Part shown: in pieces, positions 9,822-18,405 of the stretch
Layout: every line of letters starts with the position of its first letter
How positions within the stretch are numbered: the first letter of the stretch is position 1
DNA from: HGW-17 sp938004375
Lineage (GTDB): Bacteria; Myxococcota_A; Polyangia; HGW-17
Direction: 5' to 3'
Length of the DNA stretch: 64,000 bases
Assembly: GCA_036802685.1 (NCBI GenBank)
Contig: DAIRVS010000006.1
Coordinates: 1-64,000 of the forward strand
Notes under the pieces: model-generated
The model's input: the letters and a program-made list of their open reading frames with translations, nothing else
What the model was told of the DNA's origin: nothing
Database searches by the model: none
Translations under genes and position numbers: made by a program

Positions 9822-10751
9822 ATGATCCCCGAACGAACGCCCCCCCCCGCCACCTCCCCCGCGCCCGACGAGCGGGCCGCCCTGGCGACCCGCGCGACAG
9901 TGCTGGGCTCGGTCGTCAACTTCGCGCTCACGGGGTTCAAGTTGGCCGCCGGGCTCCTGGGCGGCTCCGCGGCCATGGTGGCCGACGCCATCCACAGCCT
10001 CTCGGACTTCGCCACCGACCTGGTGGTGCTCCTGACCATGCGCATCACGCGCCGGCCCACCGACGCCGACCACGACTACGGCCACGGGAAGTTCGAGACC
10101 CTGGCGACCATGATCATCGGTGTGGCGCTGCTGCTGGTGGGCGCGGGCATCGGCTGGAGCGGGATCAAGACCATCCACGGCGCCACCCACGGGGAACCCG
10201 TCCCGATGCCCCACCTGATCGCGCTGGTGGCCGCCGCGGTCTCCATCGTCGTCAAGGAGTGGCTCTATCGCTGGACGGTGGGCGTGGGCCGCCGGATCAA
10301 CTCCTCCGCCGTCCTCGCCAACGCCTGGCACCATCGGTCCGACGCCCTCTCGTCCCTCGGGACCCTGGCCGGCATCGGCGGGGCCATCTTTCTCGGCCGG
10401 AGCTGGACCATCCTGGACCCCATCGCCTCGATCGTGGTCTCGTTCTTCATCCTGCGGGTGGCGCTGCAGATCTGCCACGGCAGCCTCAACGAAATGCTCG
10501 AGAGCGCGCTTCCCCCCGCGGACAAGGCGCGCATCCTCGAGCTGGCTCGCTCCGTCGAGGGCGTGGAGGATCCCCACAACCTGCGCACCCGGCGCCTGGG
10601 GAACAACATCGCCGCCGAGCTCCACGTCCGGGTGGACGCCGACCTGAGCGTGCGCGAGGGCCACCGCATCGCCTCGGAAGTGGAGCGGCGAATCCGCGCG
10701 GCCTTCGGGAACGACACGTTCGTGACCGTCCACGTCGAACCCCGGAAATAA
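9822..10751 (+). CDS. Cation diffusion facilitator metal exporter
   Basis: This encodes 309 aa of the CDF family, which exports divalent metals (Zn, Fe, Mn or Co) by proton antiport. Six membrane helices are suggested. The transport-site motifs are DAIHSLSD in helix 2 and HHRSDALSS in helix 5, an HxxxD arrangement typical of Zn/Fe-type members. The YGHGKFE loop and a cytoplasmic C-terminal domain (ELHVRVDADLSVREGH, FVTVHVEP) are both complete. It starts 9 nt after the kinase stop, so the two are probably co-transcribed. Metal specificity cannot be set from sequence alone. Confidence 0.92.
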   Translation: MIPERTPPPATSPAPDERAALATRATVLGSVVNFALTGFKLAAGLLGGSAAMVADAIHSLSDFATDLVVLLTMRITRRPTDADHDYGHGKFETLATMIIGVALLLVGAGIGWSGIKTIHGATHGEPVPMPHLIALVAAAVSIVVKEWLYRWTVGVGRRINSSAVLANAWHHRSDALSSLGTLAGIGGAIFLGRSWTILDPIASIVVSFFILRVALQICHGSLNEMLESALPPADKARILELARSVEGVEDPHNLRTRRLGNNIAAELHVRVDADLSVREGHRIASEVERRIRAAFGNDTFVTVHVEPRK

Positions 10752-10775
10752 CCCCCCCCTCCGGTATCCAGATCG

Positions 10776-10805
10776 AAATCGAAATCGAAATCGAAATCGA
10801 AATCG
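10776..10805. repeat. AAATCG hexamer array, second copy
   Basis: Five perfect AAATCG units run without interruption, preceded by GATCG. They start 25 bp after the transporter stop. The unit and orientation match the array at 7907-7936, so the two arrays bracket the kinase-transporter pair. Confidence 0.9.
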
Positions 10806-10834
10806 GGATTCTCCGCACTTCGCGGGATCATTCC

Positions 10835-10879
10835 GGCGACTTTGTCGCCTACAACGGGACACCCTTTTGCGGGCGTCCC
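10835..10879. terminator. Two adjacent hairpins between convergent genes
   Basis: GGCGAC/GTCGCC (10835-10840 with 10844-10849) is followed by a 9-bp stem with one mismatch (10856-10864 with 10871-10879). They lie between the convergent transporter and mglA ends and could terminate either transcript. The nearest T-run on the plus strand (10890s) is not immediately adjacent, so function is uncertain. Confidence 0.4.
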
Positions 10880-10920
10880 TTGTTCCCATCGAAATCGTTT
10901 TTTCTTGACTTTTCGAGGGA

Positions 10921-11508
10921 CTACTTGCGCTTGCGCAGGTCCATCATGACGAGCTTGGCCACGGCCTTGAGGGTGCCGAAGACGCCGTCGCCGGTGGTGG
11001 CCACGGCGGAGAACTCGGGGACCTTGGTGGGGTTCAGGACCTTGCTCAACTCCTCCATGGGGGCGGCGTTGGGGAGGTCCTGCTTGTTGTACTGCACGAC
11101 GTAGGGCAGCGCGTCGAGGTTGTAGCCCTGCTCCTCGAGGTTCTCGCGCAGGTTGTCCAGCGACTCCATGTTCGCCTCCATGCGCTCGACCTGGGAGTCA
11201 GCCACGAACACCACGCCGTCGACGCCCTTGAGGATCAACTTGCGGCTGGCGTCGTAGAACACCTGCCCGGGCACGGTGTAGAGGTGGAAACGGGCCTTGA
11301 AGCCGTGGACGTCACCCATGCTCAACGGCAGGAAATCGAAGAACAGGGTGCGCTCGGTCTCGGTGGCCAGGCTCACCATCTTCCCGCGCGCGTCGGGGCT
11401 GGTCTTCTGATAGATGAACTGCAGGTTGGTGGTCTTGCCGCATAGGCCGGGGCCGTAGTAGACGATCTTGCAGTTGATTTCGCGGGAGGAATAATTAATG
11501 AATGACAT
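10921..11508 (-). CDS. mglA: Gliding-polarity small GTPase MglA
   Basis: This is 195 aa, the length of Myxococcus MglA, a Ras-like GTPase that marks the leading cell pole and drives motility. The P-loop is GPGLCGKT (19-26), the switch II region is TVPGQ (78-82) with Thr in place of the usual Asp, a hallmark of MglA, and the guanine motif is NKQD (141-144). The gene directly follows mglB, whose product is its GTPase-activating partner, with an 11-nt gap. The pair may control polarity or motility here, or, as in non-motile deltaproteobacteria, other polar processes. Confidence 0.96.
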   Translation of the reverse strand: MSFINYSSREINCKIVYYGPGLCGKTTNLQFIYQKTSPDARGKMVSLATETERTLFFDFLPLSMGDVHGFKARFHLYTVPGQVFYDASRKLILKGVDGVVFVADSQVERMEANMESLDNLRENLEEQGYNLDALPYVVQYNKQDLPNAAPMEELSKVLNPTKVPEFSAVATTGDGVFGTLKAVAKLVMMDLRKRK

Positions 11509-11519
11509 GCGCCCGGCCC

Positions 11520-11993
11520 CTAGTCGTCATTGAAGAGGTTGTCGATGTCCTCATCGGTGATTTCCTCGAAGATCGAGGGTCTGGCCTGCTGATGCTCCTT
11601 GGCCGACATCGCGTCGAGGATGTCCTGGATATCCTTGGACGCCTTCTTGACCCGCAGCCGGACGAGCCCCAGGGAGGTCCGCTGGTCGAACAGGACCAGC
11701 AGGATCACGCGCTGGGCGACGATGGAGATGTGCACGTTGGTGTGCTCGCCCTCGTGGAACTGGCCGGTGAACTCCTTCTCGGCCAGCAGGCGTGCGATGC
11801 CGCCGGTGGCGGCCACGTTGCCCGCGGTCAGCGAGGAAAGCGAGGTCGTGTCGATGTTCTCGATTTCTCCGGAGGAGGCGATTTCCTGGCCGTTCTTGTC
11901 GATCAGCAGCACCGCCTTGGAGTTGGCATCCCGACACAAGCGCTCGACGATTTCCTGTATCTGCCGATATTCCTCCTCGTATAACACTTCCAT
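11520..11993 (-). CDS. mglB: Roadblock/LC7 protein MglB, GAP for MglA
   Basis: This encodes 157 aa starting MEVLYEEEYRQIQEIV. The ATG at 11993 is chosen because AAGGAG lies correctly in front; the frame extends 11 codons upstream. The Roadblock core is visible: AVLLIDKNGQEIASSG, TAGNVAATGGIARLL, then VHISIVAQRVILLVLFD. The acidic C-terminal tail (EEITDEDIDNLFNDD) resembles other MglB proteins. MglB stimulates GTP hydrolysis by MglA and sits at the lagging pole in Myxococcus. The order mglB-mglA is the conserved one. Confidence 0.94.
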   Translation of the reverse strand: MEVLYEEEYRQIQEIVERLCRDANSKAVLLIDKNGQEIASSGEIENIDTTSLSSLTAGNVAATGGIARLLAEKEFTGQFHEGEHTNVHISIVAQRVILLVLFDQRTSLGLVRLRVKKASKDIQDILDAMSAKEHQQARPSIFEEITDEDIDNLFNDD

Positions 11994-12164
11994 CGAAAAT
12001 ACTCCTTGGGCAAATAAAACAAGCAATCCACGTCAACGACTGGTGCCAAGGTGTATCAAAGAACCATCTTGGACACAACCGAATTTTCACCCCGCTGGCG
12101 AAGAATCGGATTTCCCGGCAGCGGATCCGACCCGGGGGCCGCGCGCCCGGAAAAAACCTTGCCT

Positions 12165-12207
12165 TCCATTAGTAATGGATTGACTCCTCCCGCGAATTTG
12201 ATATAGC
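12165..12207 (+). promoter_or_regulatory. Predicted promoter with adjoining 15-bp palindrome
   Basis: A perfect 7+1+7 palindrome (TCCATTAGTAATGGA, 12165-12179) abuts TTGACT (12180-12185). A 16-bp spacer separates this from TATAGC (12202-12207), about 63 bp before the HEAT-protein start. The position suggests an operator touching the -35 box. No binding protein is known. Confidence 0.5.
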
Positions 12208-12269
12208 GTAGCGCGTTCCCGAAAAGTGCAGCAACCTCACCGGGAACCCCGATTCATAGGAGTGAAGAC

Positions 12270-13094
12270 ATGCGAATCCTCTCTGTCCTTTCGGTCGTCC
12301 TGGTGCTCGCGCTCGGCGCCGCCCGGCCCGCCTCCGCGCAGAAGGCACCCACGAAAAACCTTCAGCAGGCGGATCTGAATTATTTGCTGTTCGTGATTCA
12401 AGGTGACAACTCCGCCGACGCCCTCGCGGCCATCGCCGAGCTGGGCAAGCGCAAGACGCCTGAGTCCCTGGAAATGCTCCAGATGCAACTGCTCCTGGGT
12501 TACCCGCCCGCCATGAGCAAGGCCATGATCCAGGCGCTCGGCGCCCGCAAGGACGCCCGCTCCATGGACACGCTGACGTTCTACACGCGCCACCGCGCCC
12601 CCGAGCTGCGGGCTGAGGCCCTCGTCGCCCTGTGCGAGCTAGACTTCGGCAAGGACGCCGCCCCCGTCAAGACCGTCAACGAGCTGCTGCTGCGCGCCCT
12701 GCGCGACTACGACGAGAGCGTGCGCCACAAGGCGGCCTGGCTGCTCGGGAAGCGCCGCGTCGCCGAGGCCGAGGAGCCGCTGCTCAAGTTGTTCGCCCGC
12801 GGATCGGCCCCCGCCATGCAGGCCCTGGGCTTCGTCGGCGGCATCCGGACCGCCCGCGCCCTGGCCCTCGCCATGGAGAACACCAAGACCTCCAAGGAAC
12901 CCCTGATCGCCACCATCGGGACGCTGCTGTCCCGGGACGACTTCGGCCCCGAACCAGTGCGCGTCCAATTGGTGCAGATCTTGGGCGACACCAACCTGCC
13001 CGGCGCACAGAACGTCCTGATGGTGTATCACGGCAGCGGCCCCGACGCGTTTCCGCGGTCCCGCAAACTCGCTTTCCAGATTCTCTCGAAATGA
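12270..13094 (+). CDS. Secreted HEAT-repeat protein
   Basis: This encodes 274 aa with a signal peptide (MRILSVLSVVLVLALGAARP, cleaved near ASA-QKA). An AGGAG site precedes the ATG. The mature protein is built of paired helices of HEAT type (ADALAAIAELGKRKTPESLE, APELRAEALVALCELD, DESVRHKAAWLLGKRRVAEA). Such repeats form a scaffold for protein contacts, probably in the periplasm. It has no catalytic motif. It is followed almost directly by another exported protein that also ends in HEAT repeats, which suggests they act together, perhaps in an envelope complex. Confidence 0.8.
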   Translation: MRILSVLSVVLVLALGAARPASAQKAPTKNLQQADLNYLLFVIQGDNSADALAAIAELGKRKTPESLEMLQMQLLLGYPPAMSKAMIQALGARKDARSMDTLTFYTRHRAPELRAEALVALCELDFGKDAAPVKTVNELLLRALRDYDESVRHKAAWLLGKRRVAEAEEPLLKLFARGSAPAMQALGFVGGIRTARALALAMENTKTSKEPLIATIGTLLSRDDFGPEPVRVQLVQILGDTNLPGAQNVLMVYHGSGPDAFPRSRKLAFQILSK

Positions 13095-13102
13095 GGCGCA
13101 CC

Positions 13103-14950
13103 ATGAAAACTCTCGCCCGCAGCCTGTTCCTCTTCGTGCTCTTCGTCTCGGCCTGCAAGCCGCTGCCGCCGTTCCACCAGAACACCATGCCCAACGACTC
13201 GGGCAAGATCGCCAAGGCGGTCGACCGCGTCAACCTGCCACCGGCTGGTCCGATGAACGCGACCGGCGAACCCCTGGTCGTGTTCCAAGGCGCCAACCCC
13301 CGCACCGCCATCGCGGTGCAGGCCTCCTCCGGCAAGGTCCTTTGGAAGCAGCCCACCCCGGACGCCATTTCCCGCTACGTCATCGCCGGATCGCTGGTGG
13401 CCTACCTCGACCGCACCAAGGGGCTCACCGCCCTCGACGTGCGCACGGGCAGCCCGCTCTGGTCGGTCCCCATGCGCGCCCAGCAGACGTTCATGGGCCT
13501 AGCCGGTGCCCCCAACGGCAAGATCGCTTACGTCACGAACTTCAAGCCCGCCGGCGATCCCCTCAACCAGGTGTCCACCATCACCATCCTCGGCTCGGAC
13601 GGCAAGGAGATCTGGTCCCTCGAGGCCAACGGCCGCATGGGCCTGCCCCTGATGACCAACAACGTCGTGGTGGTGCCCTATCGCAACCAGCACCTGGTCC
13701 TGCTCGACACATCCAAGCCGCAGGAGCTCGCGCGCATCCTGATCCCCAAGGGCGAGGTCCGCTTCATGTCCGCCTCCTCCGAGGGCATCTTCTTCGGTGA
13801 CCGCCGGGGCATGTACCGGCTCGCCGACGACATCGTCGAGGCCGTCGAGAAGGCCCCGACCACCATGACCACCGACATCGCCAACGTCGAGTTCCGGTAC
13901 TCCCTGGACCGTTACGATCCCGTCACGGTGGACTACTCCGCCTACGAGGTCCGGTCCCTGCTGGCCTCCTGGACCCGCGGCAAGGGCGGCCGCGCCGCGC
14001 TCCAGGACGGTCGCTTCGTGATCCACATGTTCAAGTACTTCCTCGGCTTCTCCGTGGACGAGAAGTCCCAGGCCACCCTCCAGTGGGCGGTCATGCACCC
14101 CTACACCGATGAACTGATCGGCTCCACCGCCCAGAAAGAGTACGTCTTCTACGCCAAGGCCGACGGCTCCCTCGAGGCCCTGCGCCTCGCCACCGGCGAG
14201 CGCGTGTGGCGCACCGAGCCCCTGGGCATCCGCATGCGTGGCGCGACCTTCGACGTTGCCGGGCTCGTGCCGCCGACCGCGGCCGAGGTCGAGGCGCCGA
14301 TCCCGCTCCTGGACGCCCTGACCGCCATCGCCAATGACCCCGACTCGCGGTACCCCCTCGCCAAGCGCCTGGCCATCGACGCGCTGGCCGTGGTCGGCGG
14401 CGCCGGCGTGGGCCGCCTCATCAAGATGCTCACCAACCCCCAGAGCTCCCCCGAGCTTCGGGAGAAGGCCTCCCGCGACCTCATCGCCCGCCCGGATCCC
14501 AACGGCGTGCCCCTCTACCTGAGCCTGCTCCAGCAGCCCTTCGACTTCATCAAGGGGACCCGCCCGCAGGCCGTCGAGGTCATGGCGACCGTGCTCGGTG
14601 CCCTGAAGACCAAGGAGGCGGTGCCCACCATGCTTCAACTCCTGGCCCACCCCGACACCACCCAGAAGGAGCTGGTCGCCCTCACCGAAGCCCTGCTGGC
14701 CATCGGTGACAAGGCCATCATCCGTCCGTTCCGCGAGTTCCTGCTGGCCTACCGCGCGGATCCGGCCTTCGCCCAGGACATCCACGCCCTGCAGAAGATG
14801 GCCGAGGCCCTATTCCAGATCGGTGGCCCGGCCGAGCGCCAGGTCCTCGTGTTCCTGACCGAGGACGCGCGCACCCTGCCCCGCCTGCAGGAGTACATCA
14901 CGCGCATGTTCGAGGAGAGCCGGAAGGCCCCGAAACCCGCCAAGCCGTAG
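13103..14950 (+). CDS. Lipoprotein with PQQ-like beta-propeller and HEAT repeats
   Basis: This encodes about 615 aa. The ATG at 13103 has GAGG at good spacing; an ATG at 13091 overlapping the previous stop is the alternative. A signal peptide with lipobox (MKTLARSLFLFVLFVSAC) predicts a lipid anchor. The N-terminal two thirds carry PQQ-type blade signatures (VQASSGKVLWKQP, LDVRTGSPLWSVP, LRLATGERVWRTE), as in BamB-like propellers. Residues from about 410 on are HEAT repeats (KRLAIDALAVVGGAGVGRLI, VPTMLQLLAHPDTTQKELVA). Most likely it is a periplasmic scaffold; no enzyme activity is indicated. Confidence 0.8.
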   Translation: MKTLARSLFLFVLFVSACKPLPPFHQNTMPNDSGKIAKAVDRVNLPPAGPMNATGEPLVVFQGANPRTAIAVQASSGKVLWKQPTPDAISRYVIAGSLVAYLDRTKGLTALDVRTGSPLWSVPMRAQQTFMGLAGAPNGKIAYVTNFKPAGDPLNQVSTITILGSDGKEIWSLEANGRMGLPLMTNNVVVVPYRNQHLVLLDTSKPQELARILIPKGEVRFMSASSEGIFFGDRRGMYRLADDIVEAVEKAPTTMTTDIANVEFRYSLDRYDPVTVDYSAYEVRSLLASWTRGKGGRAALQDGRFVIHMFKYFLGFSVDEKSQATLQWAVMHPYTDELIGSTAQKEYVFYAKADGSLEALRLATGERVWRTEPLGIRMRGATFDVAGLVPPTAAEVEAPIPLLDALTAIANDPDSRYPLAKRLAIDALAVVGGAGVGRLIKMLTNPQSSPELREKASRDLIARPDPNGVPLYLSLLQQPFDFIKGTRPQAVEVMATVLGALKTKEAVPTMLQLLAHPDTTQKELVALTEALLAIGDKAIIRPFREFLLAYRADPAFAQDIHALQKMAEALFQIGGPAERQVLVFLTEDARTLPRLQEYITRMFEESRKAPKPAKP

Positions 14951-14965
14951 CGTCACGGAGCCCCC

Positions 14966-16510
14966 ATGGCCCTCGATTTCTTCACCAAACGCAAGATCCG
15001 CAAGGAAGCCAAGCAACTGGAACAGACGCTGCAGACCGAGGACCGCCCGGACCTGCGCCTGCGCCTGGCCGGCCTCTACCGCAAGCTCGACCGCGACGAC
15101 GAGGCCAAGTCGCAGTACCGCATCGTGACCCAGGCCTACCTCGACGCCGGCAAGCGCGGCCAGGCCGAGGCCGTGTGCCGCAGCGTGCTCGAGTTCTATC
15201 CGGGGATCGCCGAGTTCCAGCAGTTGTTCTCGACGATCACGGGCAAGAGCTTCGGCACCCCCGAGCCGCCCCCGCCCCCGCCCCCGGCCGGCGAGCCGTC
15301 GGCCGACGAGGACGTGGGCCAAATGATGAACCACTGGTCCGAACCCGAGGACCCGACGCCCATCGCCGACTACAACCAGATCAAGATGGACACCTGGCAG
15401 GACGAGAGCGATCCCGGTGCGCGCCGCATCCCCAGCCCACCCGCGGGCGTGCCGCGCATCGCGGCGACCCTCTCGGAGACGATCACCCACCGCTTCCCCA
15501 CCCGCGAGGACCGGCTGTCGTCCATCGCCAACGCCGGCGCCAACCGCAACGAGACCATCGACGTGTTCAAGGGCCAGGACGAGGACATGTTCTCCGCCGC
15601 CTGGGAGGACGATCCCACCAGCGACAAGACCCCGGACCGCTTCGAGGCGGCCGACGAGCTCGAGCCCGACGACGACTTCTGGACCACCGCCCCGCTCTTG
15701 CGCGAGCTCGACGCCGCCACCCGCGAGGCCCTGCGCGCGCAGGTGGCCACCGCCGCCTACGACCCCGGCACCGTCATCGTGCGCGAGGGCGATCCGGGCA
15801 GCTCGCTGTTCCTGATCATCGACGGCGAGGTGCGCGTGACCAAGCTTCAGGCCTCCGGCGAGGAGCTCGAGATCAACACGCTCAACGCGGGCGAGTTCTT
15901 CGGCGAGTTCGCGCTCCTGACCGACCAGAAGCGCCACGCCTCCATCACGGCCTCGACGCGCACCACCGTGCTCGAGATCTCCAAGAAGACCGTGCAGGAG
16001 ATCAGCAAGAAGTTCCCCGCCATCCTCGAGGTCATCAAGCGGTTCTACCGCCAGCGGCTGCAGGATCTGATGATCAAGAACCTGTCGTTCTTCAACCTCA
16101 TCTCCGAGGAGAAGCGCGCCCAGTACCTGGCCGATCTGCACTTCCACCGCTTCGGCGCCGGCACCCCCATCATCAAGCAGGGCTCCAAGGGCGGCGGCTT
16201 CTTCCTGATCCTGCTCGGCGAGGTCGAGGTGCTCGTCGAGGCCGACGACACGAACCCCGAGAAGATCCTGAGCGTGCTCGGCGAGGGCGAGTACTTCGGC
16301 GAGATGGCCCTCCTCAAGCGCAAGCCCGCCATGGCCACGGTGCGCTCGCGCACCTTCGTCGAGATCGTCCAGGTCCCGGCGAAGACCTTCTTCCAGATCC
16401 TCGCCGACCACCCGCCCATCTGGCGGCAGATGCAGGAAGAGGTCGAGAAGCGCCAGCTCCTCAACCACTACTTCATCTCCGGCCGCAGCAGCCAGTTGAT
16501 TTCGTATTGA
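14966..16510 (+). CDS. Tandem cyclic-nucleotide-binding domain protein with TPR-like N-terminus
   Basis: This encodes 514 aa, cytoplasmic. Residues 1-80 are TPR-like helices (LAGLYRKLDRDDEAKSQYRI), followed by a Pro-rich, low-complexity linker (95-235). Two cNMP-binding folds follow: one at about 245-345 (GTVIVREGDPGSSLFLIIDG, GEFFGEFALL) and one at about 375-480 (FLILLGEVEVLV, GEYFGEMALLKRKPAMATVR). The FGE(F/M)AL phosphate-binding cassettes are largely preserved, although the Arg that contacts the phosphate is not clear in the first. There is no DNA-binding or catalytic output domain, so it may relay a second-messenger signal by protein contact. It starts 15 nt after the propeller lipoprotein, same transcript. 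Confidence 0.9.
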   Translation: MALDFFTKRKIRKEAKQLEQTLQTEDRPDLRLRLAGLYRKLDRDDEAKSQYRIVTQAYLDAGKRGQAEAVCRSVLEFYPGIAEFQQLFSTITGKSFGTPEPPPPPPPAGEPSADEDVGQMMNHWSEPEDPTPIADYNQIKMDTWQDESDPGARRIPSPPAGVPRIAATLSETITHRFPTREDRLSSIANAGANRNETIDVFKGQDEDMFSAAWEDDPTSDKTPDRFEAADELEPDDDFWTTAPLLRELDAATREALRAQVATAAYDPGTVIVREGDPGSSLFLIIDGEVRVTKLQASGEELEINTLNAGEFFGEFALLTDQKRHASITASTRTTVLEISKKTVQEISKKFPAILEVIKRFYRQRLQDLMIKNLSFFNLISEEKRAQYLADLHFHRFGAGTPIIKQGSKGGGFFLILLGEVEVLVEADDTNPEKILSVLGEGEYFGEMALLKRKPAMATVRSRTFVEIVQVPAKTFFQILADHPPIWRQMQEEVEKRQLLNHYFISGRSSQLISY

Positions 16511-16517
16511 TCCCTTT

Positions 16518-16542
16518 CCCCGGGTTGGTCCCCTACCCGGGG
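16518..16542. repeat. Hairpin between convergent genes, containing the prfC stop
   Basis: 11-bp arms (16518-16528 and 16532-16542, one mismatch) enclose a 3-nt loop. The UAG stop of prfC (16533-16535, minus strand) lies in the stem. Its 16-nt part GGTCCCCTACCCGGGG is identical to one in the hairpin at 48837-48858. There is no U-tract on either side, so it may be a repeat element or a hairpin protecting 3' ends. Confidence 0.75.
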
Positions 16543-18161
16543 ATACGGGCGCGGGCGCTGCGTCCCGGCTGCACGGCCGCGACGAACGTGAGGCCGGGGT
16601 TGGACTCCTCGGCGCGGCGCAGGTAGAACTCCGTCTCGAACAACAGCAGCGGGCGGCCCTCGACTTCCAGAACGCACGAACTGATGCCCGGGCGTTCGAA
16701 CTTCTCCGGGTCGAGCTCGCCCTCCACCCAGCGCGCGTGGCGGTACGGCAGGCGATCGAACCGGATCGAGGCGCCGTACTCGTCCTGCAGGCGGTACTGG
16801 GTGACCTCGAACTGCAGGACGCCCACGGCCCCCAGGATCGGATCGCGCTCCATGCGGTGACGGTCGTAGAACAGTTGGACCGCCCCCTCCTCGGACAACT
16901 GCTCGAGCCCCTTCTTCATCTGCTTGCGCTTCATCGGATCGGTCATGACGACCCGCACGAAGTGCTCGGGAGAGAAGCGGGGGATGCCCTCGAACTCGCG
17001 GGGTTCGCCCTCGCACAGGCTGTCGCCGATGCGCAGCACGCCGGGATCCCAAAGTCCGATGACGTCCCCGGACCAGGCCTCCTCGACCTGGACGCGATCC
17101 TGGGCGAAGAACTGGAACGACTTCGCCAGGGAGAGCTCCTTGCCGGTGCGGGCGTGGAGGACCGTCATCTCCCGGGTGAAGCGCCCGGAGCAGACGCGGG
17201 CGAAGGCGATGCGGTCCCGGTGGCGCGGATCCATGTTCGCCTGGATCTTGAAGACGAAGGCCGAGAACCCGGGCGCGTCCGGGGCCAACTCGCCCAGGCT
17301 CGTCTGCCGGGGTCGCGGTCCAGGCGCCAGCTCGACGAAGGCGTCGAGGAAGGGCTCCACGCCGAAGTTGGTCATCGCGCTGGCGAAGAACACCGGCGTG
17401 AGCCGGCCGGCCAGGAAGGCCTCCCGATCCCACGGGACGCTCGCGCCGTCGAGGAGCTCGAGCTCCTCGAGGAGCTGGTCGTGGGTCTTCGCGCCCACCT
17501 GGATCCGGAAACCCTGGTCCCGGACGTCGCCCACCTGCACGGGCGCCGGGAGGGCGCCGCCCGCGACGCGCTCGAACCGCAGCATCCGGTGGTGCAGGCG
17601 GTCGTAGACGCCCTGGAACGCCGAGCCGGCGCCCACCGGCCAAGTGTGAGCGTGGCAGGGGATGCCCAGCACCTTCTCGATCTCGTCGAGCAGGTCGAAC
17701 GGATCGCGGCCGACCCGATCCATCTTATTGATGAAGGTGACGATGGGGATGCCCCGCATGCGGCACACCTGGAACAACTTGATGGTCTGGGGCTCCACGC
17801 CCTTGACGCAGTCGATGAGCATCACCGCGCAGTCCGCGGCCGCCAGGGTCCGGTAGGTGTCCTCGGAGAAGTCGTTGTGGCCGGGCGTGTCCAGCAGGTT
17901 CATCCGCCGGCCGCGGTACTCGAACTGCAGCACGCTCGTGGAGATCGAGATGCCCCGCTGGCGCTCGAGCTCCATCCAGTCGCTGGTGGTCGCGCGGTCG
18001 TTGCGCCGCTGCTTGATGGAGCCGGCCAGATGGATCGCGCCACCGTACAGCAGCAGCTTCTCCGTGAGGGTGGTCTTGCCCGCGTCCGGGTGGGAGATGA
18101 TCGCGAAGGTGCGGCGCCGGGCGATCTCTTCGGACAGGCGGCTCGTGTCGTTGGGGTTCAT
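16533..18161 (-). CDS. prfC: Peptide chain release factor 3
   Basis: This encodes 542 aa, close to the usual 530. The start at 18161 (MNPNDTSRLSEEIARRRTFA) is set by GGAG five bases ahead; the open frame extends further. RF3 is the GTPase that removes RF1/RF2 from the ribosome after peptide release. G-domain motifs are SHPDAGKTT (P-loop), DTPGHNDF and FINKMDR. The switch segment QRRNDRATTSDWMELERQRG is characteristic of RF3, and domain II/III homology runs to the end. The divergent gene is argF. Confidence 0.95.
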   Translation of the reverse strand: MNPNDTSRLSEEIARRRTFAIISHPDAGKTTLTEKLLLYGGAIHLAGSIKQRRNDRATTSDWMELERQRGISISTSVLQFEYRGRRMNLLDTPGHNDFSEDTYRTLAAADCAVMLIDCVKGVEPQTIKLFQVCRMRGIPIVTFINKMDRVGRDPFDLLDEIEKVLGIPCHAHTWPVGAGSAFQGVYDRLHHRMLRFERVAGGALPAPVQVGDVRDQGFRIQVGAKTHDQLLEELELLDGASVPWDREAFLAGRLTPVFFASAMTNFGVEPFLDAFVELAPGPRPRQTSLGELAPDAPGFSAFVFKIQANMDPRHRDRIAFARVCSGRFTREMTVLHARTGKELSLAKSFQFFAQDRVQVEEAWSGDVIGLWDPGVLRIGDSLCEGEPREFEGIPRFSPEHFVRVVMTDPMKRKQMKKGLEQLSEEGAVQLFYDRHRMERDPILGAVGVLQFEVTQYRLQDEYGASIRFDRLPYRHARWVEGELDPEKFERPGISSCVLEVEGRPLLLFETEFYLRRAEESNPGLTFVAAVQPGRSARARIPG

Positions 18162-18318
18162 GGCGGCTCCCATCCAGGGGTGGGAAAACCCCGTGGACGC
18201 GGCACCGCCTATACCCCAGGGCGGCGCCGCGGGCAAGGCCAATCGTCGGACCGACGACGACCCCGTCCCCGCGCCGCGGCCGTCACCGGCCGTTTTCCCG
18301 GACCTCACGCGATATCTG

Positions 18319-18347
18319 TTGATCTTTTCCCCGTTTCTTTCTAAACG
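18319..18347 (+). promoter_or_regulatory. Possible argF promoter
   Basis: TTGATC (18319-18324) and TAAACG (18342-18347) are separated by 17 bp, about 58 bp ahead of the argF start, in the divergent prfC-argF space. It is a moderate sigma-70-like match only. Confidence 0.35.
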
Positions 18348-18405
18348 GTGGGAATCCCGGCCCCCGAAGGCAGGCCGGCACCATTCACCCACGGAGGTAC
18401 TTTCC

